A stretch of 64,000 nt of DNA from Caldilineaceae bacterium. Its GTDB lineage: Bacteria > Chloroflexota > Anaerolineae > Caldilineales > Caldilineaceae. Both the position numbers and the translations under genes were made by a program. The DNA is taken from NCBI GenBank assembly GCA_026645575.1, contig JAPKMW010000047.1, forward strand, positions 11,814 to 75,813, in the 5' to 3' direction. Shown piece by piece: positions 36,487-44,379 of this stretch (position 1 is the first letter of the stretch; every line of letters starts with the position of its first letter). Below the pieces are notes generated by a model. That model was not told where the DNA came from. It ran no database searches and saw nothing but the letters and a program-made list of their open reading frames with translations.

Positions 36487-36792
36487 TTAGTCCACTTCGC
36501 GCGTTTCATCGCGTTTGCGTTCAATTTCATCAAAGAGCGCGTCCCAACTGGGATCATCTTTTCCGATGCCAAACCATTCCCATGGAAAGTCATAGGCTGG
36601 TTCAGCAGACTGGGGAACAGGTATATCAACTGATAGTACTTCACTATAGTTCATAAAATCAGTGATTGCTTTACGCGCTTTGGCAATTCCTTCATCGCGT
36701 GTCTTTGCTTCGCTGGCCCATTGGGGCAATAGCGGTGCAGATACATGGAAACCACCATCTGGTTTACGGGAAAGAATAACGGTATATTGCAT
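36487..36792 (-). CDS. HicB-like antitoxin paired with a PIN toxin
   Basis: A 101-residue protein. The N-terminal half (MQYTVILSRKPDGGFHVSAP, then ASEAKTRDEGIAKARKAI) fits the HicB/dsRBD-like fold. The C-terminal DDPSWDALFDEIERKRDE resembles toxin-binding tails of VapB-type antitoxins. GGAG lies before the ATG. HicB proteins usually partner HicA, but here the partner is a PIN protein, a combination seen in some bacteria. Autoregulation is expected, but no clear operator was found. Confidence 0.78.
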   Translation of the reverse strand: MQYTVILSRKPDGGFHVSAPLLPQWASEAKTRDEGIAKARKAITDFMNYSEVLSVDIPVPQSAEPAYDFPWEWFGIGKDDPSWDALFDEIERKRDETREVD

Positions 36793-36883
36793 AGATTTTA
36801 CTCCTGGACCTGTAATAAAACGCTGGCAACATTATACCGCCAGTGCGCGTAGATGTCGAGGTTTACCCTTTTAGCACATGATT

Positions 36884-38641
36884 TCAATTGTTCTCTTGGG
36901 CCGCATTCTGTATTTGCTGCGTAAGCGCCTGCTGCTGTTGCTGATCGTTAACGCCATCGGTCTGCACCTCAATGAGCGTGGGCGTGTGGCCGTTCACACT
37001 TTGTTGAAAGGTGGTTTGGAAGGTTTCGCGATCATTCGTGCAAACATAGCGCAGCCCATAAAGTTGCGCCACATGGCTGAAATCTAGATCATGCGGCGTC
37101 AGAAAGAGCGGTGTAAATTGGGGCTCAAACTTGGCGATGGGCAAGCGTCGGAAGATGCTGCCGCCGTTGTTGTTGAGCAGCACAATGGTCACGTTGTGCA
37201 AGTTGTGTTGCTTGATTGCCAGCAGGCCATTCATGTCATGATAAAAGGCAACGTCGCCGGTAATCAACACCAGTGGTTCATCACTGGTCGCCGCAATGCC
37301 CAACGCCGTTGAGGTGACGCCGTCGATGCCGCTGGCGCCGCGGTTGCCATAAAGGTGAATTGGTCGCTTACTGGGCGCACCAAACTGGTCAAGGTGACGA
37401 ACGGGCAGGCTGTTGCCGATCATCAGGCGTGCGCCCGCGGGCAGCGCCTCGACCACCGCTGCGACTACTGTGCCATCGAAGAAATGTTCGGCAAAATAGT
37501 GCTGCGTGACCTGTTGACAAACGGCTTCGGCGGTGAGAAGCTGTTTAGCCCAGGCGGACAAGGGTCGCGGGGTGAGGGCTTCCGTGACGTTAGCGCAGAC
37601 CGTCGCCGGGTCGGCCTGTAAGAAGTAGTTGACCAGATGGCTATCATCGGCCCAAACGCCGTTATCACGGATATGAATGAAGTGCGTCGGTGCGCTGGCG
37701 GTGAGATAGCTATTGATCCATTTGCCGGTCGGCACGGCGCCAAAGCGGATCACGACATCGGGGCGCTCCCATGACGCTTTGCCGCCTTGCAAGTATGATT
37801 CATAGCTGCCCAGCACTAAGCCACTTTCGACCGCTGTCCCAAAGCGCACACCAGAGAGTGGATCAGCGACGACTGGATAGCCGCTCGCCTTTGCCAATTG
37901 CGCCACCTGTTGAGGAAAAGCGCCACTCGGACAACCCGGCCCACAAACAATAAGTCCCCGTTCATGTTGGCTGATGATAGCGGTGATGTAATCGATCTGT
38001 TGTGGCGTCGGCGCAATCATACCGCGTTCGATCTGTACGGCCGGTTGCGCTTGCGCGGTGACTGCGGGTAACGGTGGCGCTTCTGGTTCCAAAGGTTGAC
38101 GGAAGGGAAAGTTGAGATGCACCGGCCCTTTGACTACCCCGTTAGCAATGCCATAGGCGCGCCCGGCCAGCGTTCTGAGCGAGCGCAAAGTCAACCCAGC
38201 GGCGTTGGCCTGGGGAATGGTCAAGTCAAACGACCAGAGGACATGATCGCCATACATCTTCACTTGGTCAATCGTCTGGTTGGCACCGCTATAGCGCACA
38301 TCATGAGGACGGTCGGCGGTTAAGACCAACAGCGGAATGTGTGATTGGTAGGCTTCAATGATGGCGCCATGAAATTCCGCCGCGGCTGTGCCGGAGGTGC
38401 AGACCAGGGCGACTGGGCGCTCGGTCGCCATTGCCAGCCCCAAGGCAAAGAAAGCCGCGCTCCGTTCATCCAAATGCAGATAGAGCTTGATCGCCGGGTG
38501 GCGCGCAAAGGCCAGCGTCAACGGCGTTGAGCGCGAACCAGGGGCGATGCAGACCGCTTGCAAGCCACAGGCCGCCAGTTCACCGACAAAGAGGTCAGCC
38601 CATTGGATGTTGGGATTTGTCGAAGTTGTCATAGAGTTCAT
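36884..38641 (-). CDS. menD: 2-Succinyl-5-enolpyruvyl-6-hydroxy-3-cyclohexene-1-carboxylate synthase
   Basis: A thiamine diphosphate enzyme joining isochorismate and 2-oxoglutarate in menaquinone synthesis. The 585 residues show the N-terminal IAPGSRSTPLTLAFARHPAI (about 34-53), VCTSGTAAAEFHGAIIEAYQ, LTADRPHDVR, and the ThDP-binding C-terminal GNRGASGIDG, ITGDVAFYHDMNG and NNNGGSIFRRLPIA. Length matches the family. It follows menF after a 154-bp gap holding a large inverted repeat. Confidence 0.96.
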   Translation of the reverse strand: MNSMTTSTNPNIQWADLFVGELAACGLQAVCIAPGSRSTPLTLAFARHPAIKLYLHLDERSAAFFALGLAMATERPVALVCTSGTAAAEFHGAIIEAYQSHIPLLVLTADRPHDVRYSGANQTIDQVKMYGDHVLWSFDLTIPQANAAGLTLRSLRTLAGRAYGIANGVVKGPVHLNFPFRQPLEPEAPPLPAVTAQAQPAVQIERGMIAPTPQQIDYITAIISQHERGLIVCGPGCPSGAFPQQVAQLAKASGYPVVADPLSGVRFGTAVESGLVLGSYESYLQGGKASWERPDVVIRFGAVPTGKWINSYLTASAPTHFIHIRDNGVWADDSHLVNYFLQADPATVCANVTEALTPRPLSAWAKQLLTAEAVCQQVTQHYFAEHFFDGTVVAAVVEALPAGARLMIGNSLPVRHLDQFGAPSKRPIHLYGNRGASGIDGVTSTALGIAATSDEPLVLITGDVAFYHDMNGLLAIKQHNLHNVTIVLLNNNGGSIFRRLPIAKFEPQFTPLFLTPHDLDFSHVAQLYGLRYVCTNDRETFQTTFQQSVNGHTPTLIEVQTDGVNDQQQQQALTQQIQNAAQENN

Positions 38642-38661
38642 GTTCTTAGTAGTTTAGTTAC

Positions 38662-38772
38662 CACGGATAGGGAAGAACACCGTTCTACAAATGTTCAAAA
38701 AGTACACAGCGTAAAATTGATGAAAATCAGCGTGATCTTTAATCAAAGTATCGGTGTTCTTCCCTATCCGTG
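38662..38772. repeat. 21-bp perfect inverted repeat between menF and menD
   Basis: The arms at 38662-38682 and 38752-38772 (CACGGATAGGGAAGAACACC and complement) are perfect and 69 bp apart. The interior contains TGATTAAAG/CTTTAATCA-like short repeats. It may affect expression of menD relative to menF. Confidence 0.8.
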
Positions 38773-38795
38773 TTAACTTTGGGCTGTTACTCGTC

Positions 38796-40184
38796 CTATA
38801 CAATACCCAGTGCTTCCTGAATCGGGCGGAATTTCCACCCGGTCTCTTCCCACTCTTTTTGCGGCTCGGAATCGGCGACAATACCGGCGCCGGCGTAGAG
38901 CCAGGCCCGCTGGCGTTGCGCAATGGCGGAACGAATGGCGACGCCAAAGGCGCCATCCAGCTTGTAATCGATCCAGCCGACGGGTGCGGCATACCAACCA
39001 CGAGTCACGCTTTCGGCGGCGCTGATAAAGGCCAGCGCCCGATCACGCGGGGAACCGCCCAACGCTGGCGTGGGATGGAGCGTCTCGACCAACGGCAAGA
39101 CGCCGTTTGCTTCCTGCAACGTGCCATGAATCGGTGTATGGAGATGATGAATATTGCTCAGGGTGTAAACACTAGGTCTATCAGGAATTTCCAGCGCTTC
39201 AGCCAAAGGTTCCAACCGTTGTTGCACCGCCGCCACCACCAATGCATGTTCATAGCGATCCTTGGCGGAGTTGAGCAGAGCGTCGGCCAACCGTGCATCT
39301 TCGTCCGGCGTGGCGCCTCGTTTGGCGGAACCAGCCAGCCCCATCGTGGTGAAGTGCTTACCCTGGGTTTCAATCAACAATTCCGGCGTCGCCCCAAAAA
39401 AGGCATGGTGTGGCTGCGGCTCAAAAAGAAAGGTGTAACATTCAGCATAGCGACGTTGCAAATAGGCCAGCGCGCCGTCCAAATCGACCATGTGTGGCAA
39501 TTGCACTTCACAGACACGCGCCAACACAACTTTCTGGAGCGAGCCGGTTTGAAATTGATCTTTGGCCCGTTCGATCATCTGTGCCCAGGTCGCATAGGGC
39601 ATGGGATAGGTGACGGTATGCTTGGCTTTGGCTGTACCCCTTGCCGCCGGTTCAACACTTTTGGCAAAAGCAAGCAGATCGCTATAACAGTGCTGCAACG
39701 CTTCGCGCAATTGCGCCTCGTTGGCAACCGGATCTTCATCAGCCGCCAGCAGCGTGTTGATGGTGAGCCAGGTCTCCTGGTCATGCTGCACCAACTGATA
39801 GTGGGGCAGGATAAAATGGGCTGGATTGAAGCCAAACCAGGCATAATCAGGGACAAAATCTTCGCGAAAGGCAAAACCGCCAAAGAGCCGGGGCGCCGCC
39901 AATGGATCATCGGTGTGAAAGGTGACGGCGTTGGTAAAGAGTTCGCGCGCCTGCCGTTCAATGGCTTGAATCCGCGCCTCGCCCCAGGCCATCAGATCGG
40001 CGGCAATGCCCATGCCGGCAAAGGTGACGCCGGTGCGCCCGTCGCGCCAATAAAAACGGGGGCGACCAGCGGCATAGTGCAAAAAAGTCAGCGGCGCGAT
40101 GCCCGGCGCCGGCTGACTGTAGCTCACCAGTCGCCCTTGATTTTCTACGCTATATTCAATGAGTGATCGTTGTAAAAGGGTCAT
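38796..40184 (-). CDS. menF: Isochorismate synthase
   Basis: Converts chorismate to isochorismate, the first committed step to menaquinone. The 462 residues show the chorismate-binding C-terminal half: VVLARVCEVQLPH, FFGATPELLIETQGKHFTTM, GLAGSAKRG, LHPTPALGGSPRDRALAFI and AWLYAGAGIVADSEPQKEW. The menF assignment over other chorismate enzymes rests on its menD and menB neighbours. It begins 15 bp after the TetR gene. Confidence 0.94.
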   Translation of the reverse strand: MTLLQRSLIEYSVENQGRLVSYSQPAPGIAPLTFLHYAAGRPRFYWRDGRTGVTFAGMGIAADLMAWGEARIQAIERQARELFTNAVTFHTDDPLAAPRLFGGFAFREDFVPDYAWFGFNPAHFILPHYQLVQHDQETWLTINTLLAADEDPVANEAQLREALQHCYSDLLAFAKSVEPAARGTAKAKHTVTYPMPYATWAQMIERAKDQFQTGSLQKVVLARVCEVQLPHMVDLDGALAYLQRRYAECYTFLFEPQPHHAFFGATPELLIETQGKHFTTMGLAGSAKRGATPDEDARLADALLNSAKDRYEHALVVAAVQQRLEPLAEALEIPDRPSVYTLSNIHHLHTPIHGTLQEANGVLPLVETLHPTPALGGSPRDRALAFISAAESVTRGWYAAPVGWIDYKLDGAFGVAIRSAIAQRQRAWLYAGAGIVADSEPQKEWEETGWKFRPIQEALGIV

Positions 40185-40199
40185 GCGCTACCCCTTGCC

Positions 40200-40826
40200 T
40201 CATTTTTCCACACGTTCGGGTTGGTAGCCGACGCTTTGCAACAACATTGGCACCAACGCTTGGACAATCCGTTCCGAGGCCGGTTCTCCTGTGTAAACCC
40301 AACGGATCACCAGACTGTAGATCGCCCCCATCCAGGCATGAGCCACCACCTCCGTGTCTAACGGTGCGATTTCGCCAACCTCCACCGCTTCGTCGAGATA
40401 GGTGGCGATCAGGTTGGCAAAGCGGTCGTTGACCGCCAGTCGCTTTTGCTCAAAAGCGTTACCTAGCCCCGACGCCTGCACCAACAACACCTTGGCTTGG
40501 CGTCGGTAGCGGCCAAAGGTGGCAAGACAGGCTTCCAAGGCCGCCTGCACCTTCGCCATACCGCGGTCATGTTCGCTGATCGCCTCGGTAATCCGCCGTT
40601 CGAGCAAGTTGGCGAATTGGTCGATCAGCGCCAGGAAGAGTTGCTCTTTGTTGGGAAAATAGAAATAGATCGACCCTTTCGAGGTCTGCGACTCGGAAAC
40701 AATCTCATCCATGCGCGCGTCGTGATAGCCTTTGCGCGCAAAGACATTGAGCGCCGCATCTAAAATGCGCCCAATGGTGCTTTCCCCTTGGGCTGACGGG
40801 GCAGGGCTTTCGGTAACCACTGGCAT
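40200..40826 (-). CDS. TetR-family transcriptional repressor
   Basis: A 208-residue regulator. The helix-turn-helix lies in ILDAALNVFARKGYHDARMD and SESQTSKGSIYFYFPNKEQL (about 44-63); the rest is a ligand-binding helical domain. It is the first gene before menF, with which it is almost certainly cotranscribed. An imperfect 16-bp palindrome 35 bp before its ATG (40862-40877) is a good candidate operator, so control of itself and the men genes is likely. Inducer unknown. Confidence 0.9.
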   Translation of the reverse strand: MPVVTESPAPSAQGESTIGRILDAALNVFARKGYHDARMDEIVSESQTSKGSIYFYFPNKEQLFLALIDQFANLLERRITEAISEHDRGMAKVQAALEACLATFGRYRRQAKVLLVQASGLGNAFEQKRLAVNDRFANLIATYLDEAVEVGEIAPLDTEVVAHAWMGAIYSLVIRWVYTGEPASERIVQALVPMLLQSVGYQPERVEK

Positions 40827-40861
40827 GATCTCTACTCATTTCTGTCGTCGCAACGTTACTA

Positions 40862-40877
40862 GACCGACTGGTCAGTC
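40862..40877. promoter_or_regulatory. Candidate TetR operator upstream of tetR-menF
   Basis: GACCGACTGGTCAGTC is an imperfect palindrome (12 of 16 positions symmetric) of the GACCGACY type often bound by TetR repressors. It lies 35 bp upstream of the regulator gene. Confidence 0.55.
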
Positions 40878-40897
40878 GAATTGGTTCGTAAAAAAAA

Positions 40898-40989
40898 GTA
40901 ACTGCTCAGGTGCGCAGTACTGGTCAACTGATAGTAGGAAGAACAAACTACGCTTGACCAGTGCCACGCACCTGAGGCTGAGTAGTTAC
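40898..40989. repeat. Large imperfect palindrome with GTAACT...AGTTAC ends
   Basis: GTAACTGCTCAGGTGCG (40898-40914) pairs imperfectly with the segment 40967-40989 that ends CTGAGTAGTTAC. An inner stem ACTGGTCAA (40919-40927) pairs with TTGACCAGT (40954-40962). The outer ends match the elements at 5617 and 16802. Confidence 0.8.
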
Positions 40990-41075
40990 AAAAAAATCAC
41001 AACCTGTCTATAGCATACCACAAGGGTGCCTTTTTTCTGTAGTTCTATTTCCCTTGGTGAGTGGAATAGGTAAGG

Positions 41076-41126
41076 GTGAGAGATTGAGAGATTTAGTGGG
41101 ATAATCTCTCAATCCCTCAATCTCAC
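41076..41126. repeat. GATTGAGAGATT palindrome
   Basis: GATTGAGAGATT (41082-41093) pairs with AATCTCTCAATC (41103-41114), with partial extension on both sides. Same family as 20192, 20744 and 62440. Confidence 0.75.
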
Positions 41127-41170
41127 TTCTACTTTACACCAAGTTCATCCCTTATTGTCTTGACCGTGTC

Positions 41171-42673
41171 CTAATCATCATTGGGGTCGCAGGCATCGCC
41201 CAAGCCATCGCCGTCATGATCGTCTTGGGTGGGGTTGACATGGAGGACACAGTTGTCCACATGATCTTCAGCGCCGTCGTTGTCATCATCGGCGTCACAG
41301 GCGTTGCCCCAGCCGTCATGATCGAGATCAGCCTGATCGGGGTTGGGCTTGACGGGACAGTTGTCGTTGCCGTCGGGAATGCCGTCATTGTCATCGTCAG
41401 CGTCGCATTTGTTGCCCAGGCCATCGCCGTCGCTGTCGTCTTGATCGGTGTTGTAGACTACAGGGCAGTTATCCTGACCGTCCTCCACGCCGTCTTCGTC
41501 ATCGTCAGCGTCACAGGCATTGCCCCACGGGTCGCTGTCGGTATTTTCCTGGCCGGGGTTGCCGTTAAGTGGGCAGTTGTCATTGCCATCGTCGATGCCG
41601 TCGTTGTCGTCATCAGCGTCGCATTTGTTGCCCAGGCCGTCAAAGTCATGATCTTCCTGGCCGGGGTTGGAGACGAGAACACAGTTATCGACATTGTCTT
41701 CGACCGTGTCCTGATCATCGTCGGGGTCGCAGGCATTGCCCAAACCGTCGCCGTCATGATCATCCTGGTTAGGGTTGTGGTGGAGGACGCAGTTATCCAC
41801 ATGATCTTCAGTGCCATCATTGTCGTCATCAGCGTCGCAAGCATTGCCCCAGCCGTCGTTATCGCGATCGGCCTGATCGGGGTTGGGCTTGACCAGACAG
41901 TTGTCATTGCCATCGGGAATGCCGTCGTTGTCGTCATCGGGATCGCACTTGTTGCCAATCCCGTCGCCATCACTGTCATCCTGGTCAAGGTTATAGACCA
42001 ACGGGCAGTTATCCTGGCCATCCTCAATGCCGTCTTCATCGTCATCGGCGTCACAGGCATTGCCCCACGCATCGCCATCGTTGTTCGCCTGGTTGGGGTT
42101 GCCATTGAGAGGGCAGTTGTCTTGCCCATCTTCGACGCCATCCTGATCATCGTCTGGGTCGCAAGCATTGCCCAGCCCATCGCCATCATGATCTTCCTGG
42201 CCGGGGTTGGAAACGAGAACACAGTTATCGACATTGTCCTCGACGGTGTCCTGGTCATCGTCCGGGTCGCAGGCATTGCCCAAGCCGTCGCCATCCTTGT
42301 CATCCTGGCCAGGGTTATAGTGGAGAACGCAGTTATCGACATTATCCTCGATGCCATCCTCGTCATCATCGGCGTCACAGGCGTTGCCAAAGCCGTCGCC
42401 ATCGTGATCTTCTTGATCATAATTTGACACAAGCGGACAATTATCAGCGGTGTTGGGATGGCCGTCCCCATCAGCGTCGGCAGAAGCGATGGGTTGTAAA
42501 GCGCTGTTGTGCGCCACGGGAATACCACCCGTATGGGCCAGTAGCGTAAGCGGGTTCAGTATGAAGCATAGACTAACCAGAAAAATTGTACAAACGGCCG
42601 ACCGAACCAGGCTGGGTGACGACATTTTGCCGATGAGCCAACCAGACTCTCCAAGATAGTGGTGTGTGTGCAT
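41171..42673 (-). CDS. Secreted thrombospondin type 3 repeat (calcium-binding) protein
   Basis: A 500-residue exported protein. A signal sequence with a long N-region (hydrophobic core about 23-45) precedes 12 tandem thrombospondin type 3 repeats of about 36 residues, each with DNC and Asp-rich DxDxDG calcium loops. The order of repeat subtypes repeats as a block of five: DNA at 42201 and 41661 is nearly identical at a distance of exactly 540 bp. The protein ends inside a repeat (DPNDD) without a C-terminal anchor. AAGGA lies 8 nt before the ATG. Calcium-dependent surface or matrix role inferred. Confidence 0.88.
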   Translation of the reverse strand: MHTHHYLGESGWLIGKMSSPSLVRSAVCTIFLVSLCFILNPLTLLAHTGGIPVAHNSALQPIASADADGDGHPNTADNCPLVSNYDQEDHDGDGFGNACDADDDEDGIEDNVDNCVLHYNPGQDDKDGDGLGNACDPDDDQDTVEDNVDNCVLVSNPGQEDHDGDGLGNACDPDDDQDGVEDGQDNCPLNGNPNQANNDGDAWGNACDADDDEDGIEDGQDNCPLVYNLDQDDSDGDGIGNKCDPDDDNDGIPDGNDNCLVKPNPDQADRDNDGWGNACDADDDNDGTEDHVDNCVLHHNPNQDDHDGDGLGNACDPDDDQDTVEDNVDNCVLVSNPGQEDHDFDGLGNKCDADDDNDGIDDGNDNCPLNGNPGQENTDSDPWGNACDADDDEDGVEDGQDNCPVVYNTDQDDSDGDGLGNKCDADDDNDGIPDGNDNCPVKPNPDQADLDHDGWGNACDADDDNDGAEDHVDNCVLHVNPTQDDHDGDGLGDACDPNDD

Positions 42674-43034
42674 TTAGTTTTCCTTCTGTTGAAACGTAAA
42701 GACGTAAGGCGTTGCTCTGTGATGACGCCCCGTGTGGTGACTGACAGAGCAGCCAGTGAACAAAAGATTCAAATGTTGGCAGTGTGAACAGCAAAGAAAG
42801 CGTAAAGTGTTGCTTGCAAGAAATACGATTTAGAATAAAATAAGTACACTGTAATACAGTGGTATGGTTTCTCTAACGAAGCAGTAAATTAAAGACTAAT
42901 ATTTTAGAGACTGATTAACGGATGAGTGTGTAAAGATTAAGCATTGATTACTGTTATTTACTATAATGTCATGTTTAGGAAGAAAATGCAAATTGCATTT
43001 ACCAAAAAATATAACACTGTTCGGTTTGTTAGGG
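42674..43034. other. Upstream region of the thrombospondin-repeat gene
   Basis: No gene. AT-rich at 42830-43010. The only feature noted is the palindrome at 42847-42861. Confidence 0.5.
42847..42861. promoter_or_regulatory. Perfect 15-bp palindrome CACTGTAATACAGTG
   Basis: CACTGTA and TACAGTG flank a single A. It lies about 175 bp before the thrombospondin-repeat gene and could be an operator. TACAGTGT also marks repeat ends near 59936-60220, so it may instead be a repeat remnant. Confidence 0.35.
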
Positions 43035-43264
43035 GAAACAGACGCAGATTTAGGGAGGCGCAGACAGGTGGTTTATTGGGGTGGAAACAGACGCAGATTT
43101 AGGGGGGCGCAGACAGGTGGTTTATTGAGGTGGAAACAGACGCAGATTTAGGGCGGGTAGATAGGTGGTTTATTGGGGTGGGACAGACGCGGATTTAGGG
43201 GCGCGTGGATAGACGACTTATTCCCGCAATTTAATCCGCATCCCCCTAAATCCGCGTCTGTCCC
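43035..43264. repeat. 49-bp tandem repeats ending in a 22-bp inverted copy
   Basis: Units with GACAGACGC or AACAGACGCAGATTTAGG start at 43035, 43084, 43133 and 43182, so the period is exactly 49 bp; the fourth copy is diverged. The fourth unit (43180-43201) is perfectly complementary to 43243-43264, making a 22-bp stem right at the stop of the next gene. Confidence 0.85.
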
Positions 43265-44362
43265 CTACTGTTGTACGATCTGCCAGCTTTGCGTTTCCGG
43301 ATCCAGCCGATAATTGTAGAGAACTTCCGGTCGGTCGCTGGTGACGATGAGGTTGAAATCAAAGGGGCGACTGCGCACCTGGAGCGTGCCATCGGTGGTG
43401 AAGATCAGGCGGCGCGCTTTCAAGGTTGCGTCAGGGAGGGTAATCTCCAGTTTGACATCATCCAGCAGATCGCCGGCTTCATCGATGCCGATGGAATAGA
43501 TTTCCGGGGCGCGGGCCAGGCCATAGTAGAGCCGTTTGCCGGTTGGGCCAATATAAAGACCCAAGCCAAAGGCGTCAACGCCTTCATAACGGAAGCGCAC
43601 TTCCTTTGTCGCTAAATCTAGACGGACAATCTGCCCCAGCGTCTGGTCACGCGTTGAACCAGCGACGGAAGAGGCATAGAGGCTTTCAGTGTCGCAATCG
43701 TAGGCCAGCCCCATGACGCCAAAAGGGTTGCCCTCGGTGGGAGGGGCGGCGGCAGTGAGGGTGTAGAAACGGGTCATCTCAGCGGTTGTGCTGTCGATAT
43801 GATAAATAATATTTTGCAGCTCCGGCGGATTTTCGATCAAGCTCACATAAGGCGCCGGAAAGGCATAGACATTACCGCCCCGATCCAACACGACATGGCC
43901 CAAATAACCGGCGTCATCCCAGGAAGGATGTTGATAGCTGCGCACTGGTTGTCCATTGGCGTCGATCTCCACCATGCTGGCGCCCATCACGCCTCGTTCC
44001 AGTGTGCTGAGAACCGAGCGGGTGCTAAAGCCTTCGGTATCGCGGAATTTGGGCGACCGTTTGCAGTAATCGACAACACCGGGGGGGGCATCAGCCGGGC
44101 GCGCCGGGCGTGGCGTTGCCGTGGGCGCAACCGTGGGCGTGATGATCGCAGCCAGGGTTGTCGGCGCGCTGCCGTTGCCCATATTGCGCATCAGATACAG
44201 CGCGCCGCCCATTAACAGGACAGCCGCAAGTAGGCCACCGATAGTCCACAGCCAACCACCAGCGCTCTTGGCTGGTGCGACTGGTAACGCAGGGGGTGCA
44301 GTGGGTTTGGCGGGCGTGTTCTTCGCCAGCGTTCCGGCTTTTTGCGCTTGCTGTTTTGCCAT
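43265..44362 (-). CDS. Membrane-anchored protein with beta-propeller-like extracellular part
   Basis: A 365-residue protein from the chosen ATG. A basic, Pro/Ala-rich N-terminus (1-45) leads to one transmembrane helix (WLWTIGGLLAAVLLMGGALY, about 49-68) and a Thr/Pro linker. The remainder is beta-rich with repeating blades (HVVLDRGGNVYAFPAP, VMGLAYDCDTESLYASS, FGLGLYIGPTGKRLYYG), suggesting a WD40/YVTN-like propeller outside the cell. Earlier in-frame starts overlap the upstream gene and lack homology. It follows the amine-oxidase-like lipoprotein by 17 bp; the two are probably one operon. Confidence 0.7.
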   Translation of the reverse strand: MAKQQAQKAGTLAKNTPAKPTAPPALPVAPAKSAGGWLWTIGGLLAAVLLMGGALYLMRNMGNGSAPTTLAAIITPTVAPTATPRPARPADAPPGVVDYCKRSPKFRDTEGFSTRSVLSTLERGVMGASMVEIDANGQPVRSYQHPSWDDAGYLGHVVLDRGGNVYAFPAPYVSLIENPPELQNIIYHIDSTTAEMTRFYTLTAAAPPTEGNPFGVMGLAYDCDTESLYASSVAGSTRDQTLGQIVRLDLATKEVRFRYEGVDAFGLGLYIGPTGKRLYYGLARAPEIYSIGIDEAGDLLDDVKLEITLPDATLKARRLIFTTDGTLQVRSRPFDFNLIVTSDRPEVLYNYRLDPETQSWQIVQQ

Positions 44363-44379
44363 AATCGTTCGCTTATCCT

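Noticed and set aside
41216..42427. A 403-residue open frame antisense to the thrombospondin-repeat gene
   Set aside because: It is a mirror of the repeat coding bias (Asp codons read backwards as Val/Ile), has no start signal and no family features.
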